Assembly (NCBI GenBank): GCA_017458025.1
Contig: JAFTGG010000036.1
Coordinates: 1 to 5,522, forward strand
Length of the DNA: 5,522 bases
Direction of reading: 5' to 3'
Origin: Oscillospiraceae bacterium
GTDB taxonomy: Bacteria; Bacillota; Clostridia; Oscillospirales; Oscillospiraceae
A program made the position numbers and the translations under genes. Shown piece after piece: positions 4,951 through 5,522 of this stretch (the first letter of the stretch is position 1; every line of letters begins with the position of its first letter). The notes below the pieces were generated by a model. The model did no database searches. It was given only the letters and a program-made list of their open reading frames with translations, and was not told the DNA's origin.

Positions 4951-4992
4951 GAGGAAGCGAGATGCAAAAATATAGGAGAGAGGTATGTTTCT

Positions 4993-5522
4993 ATGGCTGA
5001 AAAGAAAACCAGAGAAGTAAGACTCCCGAATGTAATCGAGGCGCTGCTGCCCATCATCGTGATGGCAGGCCTCATGATCTACGGCCTGCACGGCGGCAAC
5101 TATGTTGACGCGCACATGCCGCTGATCGTATCCCTGTGCATTGCCTGCTTCGTCGGGCACTTCTGCGGACATGACTTCAAAGACATGATGGTCGGTATTC
5201 TGGAGCGCCTGAACGCTACGCTTGAAGCGCTGTTGATCCTCATGACGGTCGGCCTCCTGATTTCGTCTTTCATGATCTCCGGCACCATCCCCGCACTGAT
5301 TTACTACGGTCTCGACCTGCTAACTCCGAAGCTGTTCCTGCCGGTCGGCTGCGTGCTCTGCGCCGTCGTTGGTATGGCCTGCGGCTCCTCCTGGACCACC
5401 ACCGCGACCATGGGTATTGCGATGATGGGCGTCGGCGCGGGCCTCGGCATCAACCCGGCGCTGACCGCCGGCATGATCATCTCCGGCGCGTATGTCGGCG
5501 ATAAGTTCTCCCCGCTGTCCGA
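4993..5522 (+). CDS. nhaC: NhaC-family antiporter/transporter (5' part)
   Basis: The first 176 residues of a polytopic membrane protein of the NhaC Na+/H+ antiporter family; the right edge cuts it. After a short basic cytoplasmic start (MAEKKTREVRLP), hydrophobic segments are visible at about 14-32, 43-59, 77-96, 114-130 and 137-152. Family signatures are SGTIPALIYYGL (96-107), CGSSWTTTATMGIAMMGVG (130-148) and SGAYVGDKFSPLS (164-176), the conserved gating or ion-site region. NhaC relatives include Na+/H+ antiporters, malate/lactate exchangers and predicted lysine and other amino-acid carriers, so the substrate is open. The histidine-related neighbourhood makes an amino-acid carrier worth considering. 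The start at 4993 follows AGGAGAGAGG with a 9-base spacer. An ATG at 4985 is out of frame. It is divergent from hisS, with its own promoter and a structured leader. Roughly 280 or more residues are missing if the length is typical. Confidence 0.9.
   Translation, partial: MAEKKTREVRLPNVIEALLPIIVMAGLMIYGLHGGNYVDAHMPLIVSLCIACFVGHFCGHDFKDMMVGILERLNATLEALLILMTVGLLISSFMISGTIPALIYYGLDLLTPKLFLPVGCVLCAVVGMACGSSWTTTATMGIAMMGVGAGLGINPALTAGMIISGAYVGDKFSPLS

Noticed and set aside
4860..4992. Lysine or glycine riboswitch, or T-box, in the nhaC leader
   Set aside because: CCGAAGG and GGAAAGG fragments resemble pieces of known classes, but the leader is too short for a lysine element, and the glycine core and the T-box sequence are missing.
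4701..5288. Minus-strand open frames across the hisS-nhaC gap and nhaC start
   Set aside because: They cross both promoters and lie antisense to the NhaC reading frame, whose conserved motifs are clear on the plus strand.

Overview
The window looks like a chromosomal stretch from a GC-rich Firmicute, most likely a gut-type member of the Clostridia (Oscillospirales-like). The evidence is indirect: a YerC/YecD TrpR-family regulator, a long-form HisRS beginning GFMELLPG, strong AGGAGG-type ribosome sites, sigma-A promoters, and AT-rich intergenic DNA between GC-rich genes. No sequence search was possible, so the taxonomy is inference. I see no mobile element, CRISPR array, tRNA or rRNA.

Layout. 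1-200: AT-rich left edge with a good terminator for the leftward gene beside it. 201-803 (minus): a HutD/Ves-family bicupin protein. 804-1045: a 242-bp gap with a nested-palindrome element and two further hairpins. 1046-1681 (minus): formimidoyl-THF cyclodeaminase (fchA). 1695-2609 (minus): glutamate formimidoyltransferase (ftcD), 13 bp upstream of fchA and clearly in the same operon. 2610-2858: divergent promoter region. 2859-3164 (plus): YerC/YecD TrpR-family repressor, the family that includes the histidine regulator HisR. 3165-3305: convergent region with three hairpins, two of them good terminators. 3306-4664 (minus): histidyl-tRNA synthetase (hisS). 4665-4992: a 328-bp divergent region holding the hisS promoter, a cluster of TGTCA/TGACA palindromes, a 29-bp pure A/T tract, the nhaC promoter and a structured leader. 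4993 to the right edge (plus): the N-terminal 176 residues of an NhaC-family antiporter or transporter.

The theme is histidine. FtcD moves the formimino group of N-formimino-L-glutamate to tetrahydrofolate, releasing glutamate. FchA then deaminates 5-formimino-THF to 5,10-methenyl-THF and ammonia. Together they are the folate-linked end of histidine degradation. HutD is a poorly understood companion of Hut pathways. HisS consumes histidine for translation, and the TrpR-family gene between the catabolic operon and hisS is a natural candidate for the histidine-sensing switch. hutH, hutU and hutI are not in the window. The NhaC protein could be a sodium/proton antiporter or an amino-acid carrier; the sequence does not decide.

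Nothing here is demonstrably a new system. The points most worth testing are the possible operators overlapping the yerC and hisS promoters, the structured nhaC leader, and the 85-bp nested palindrome before hutD.
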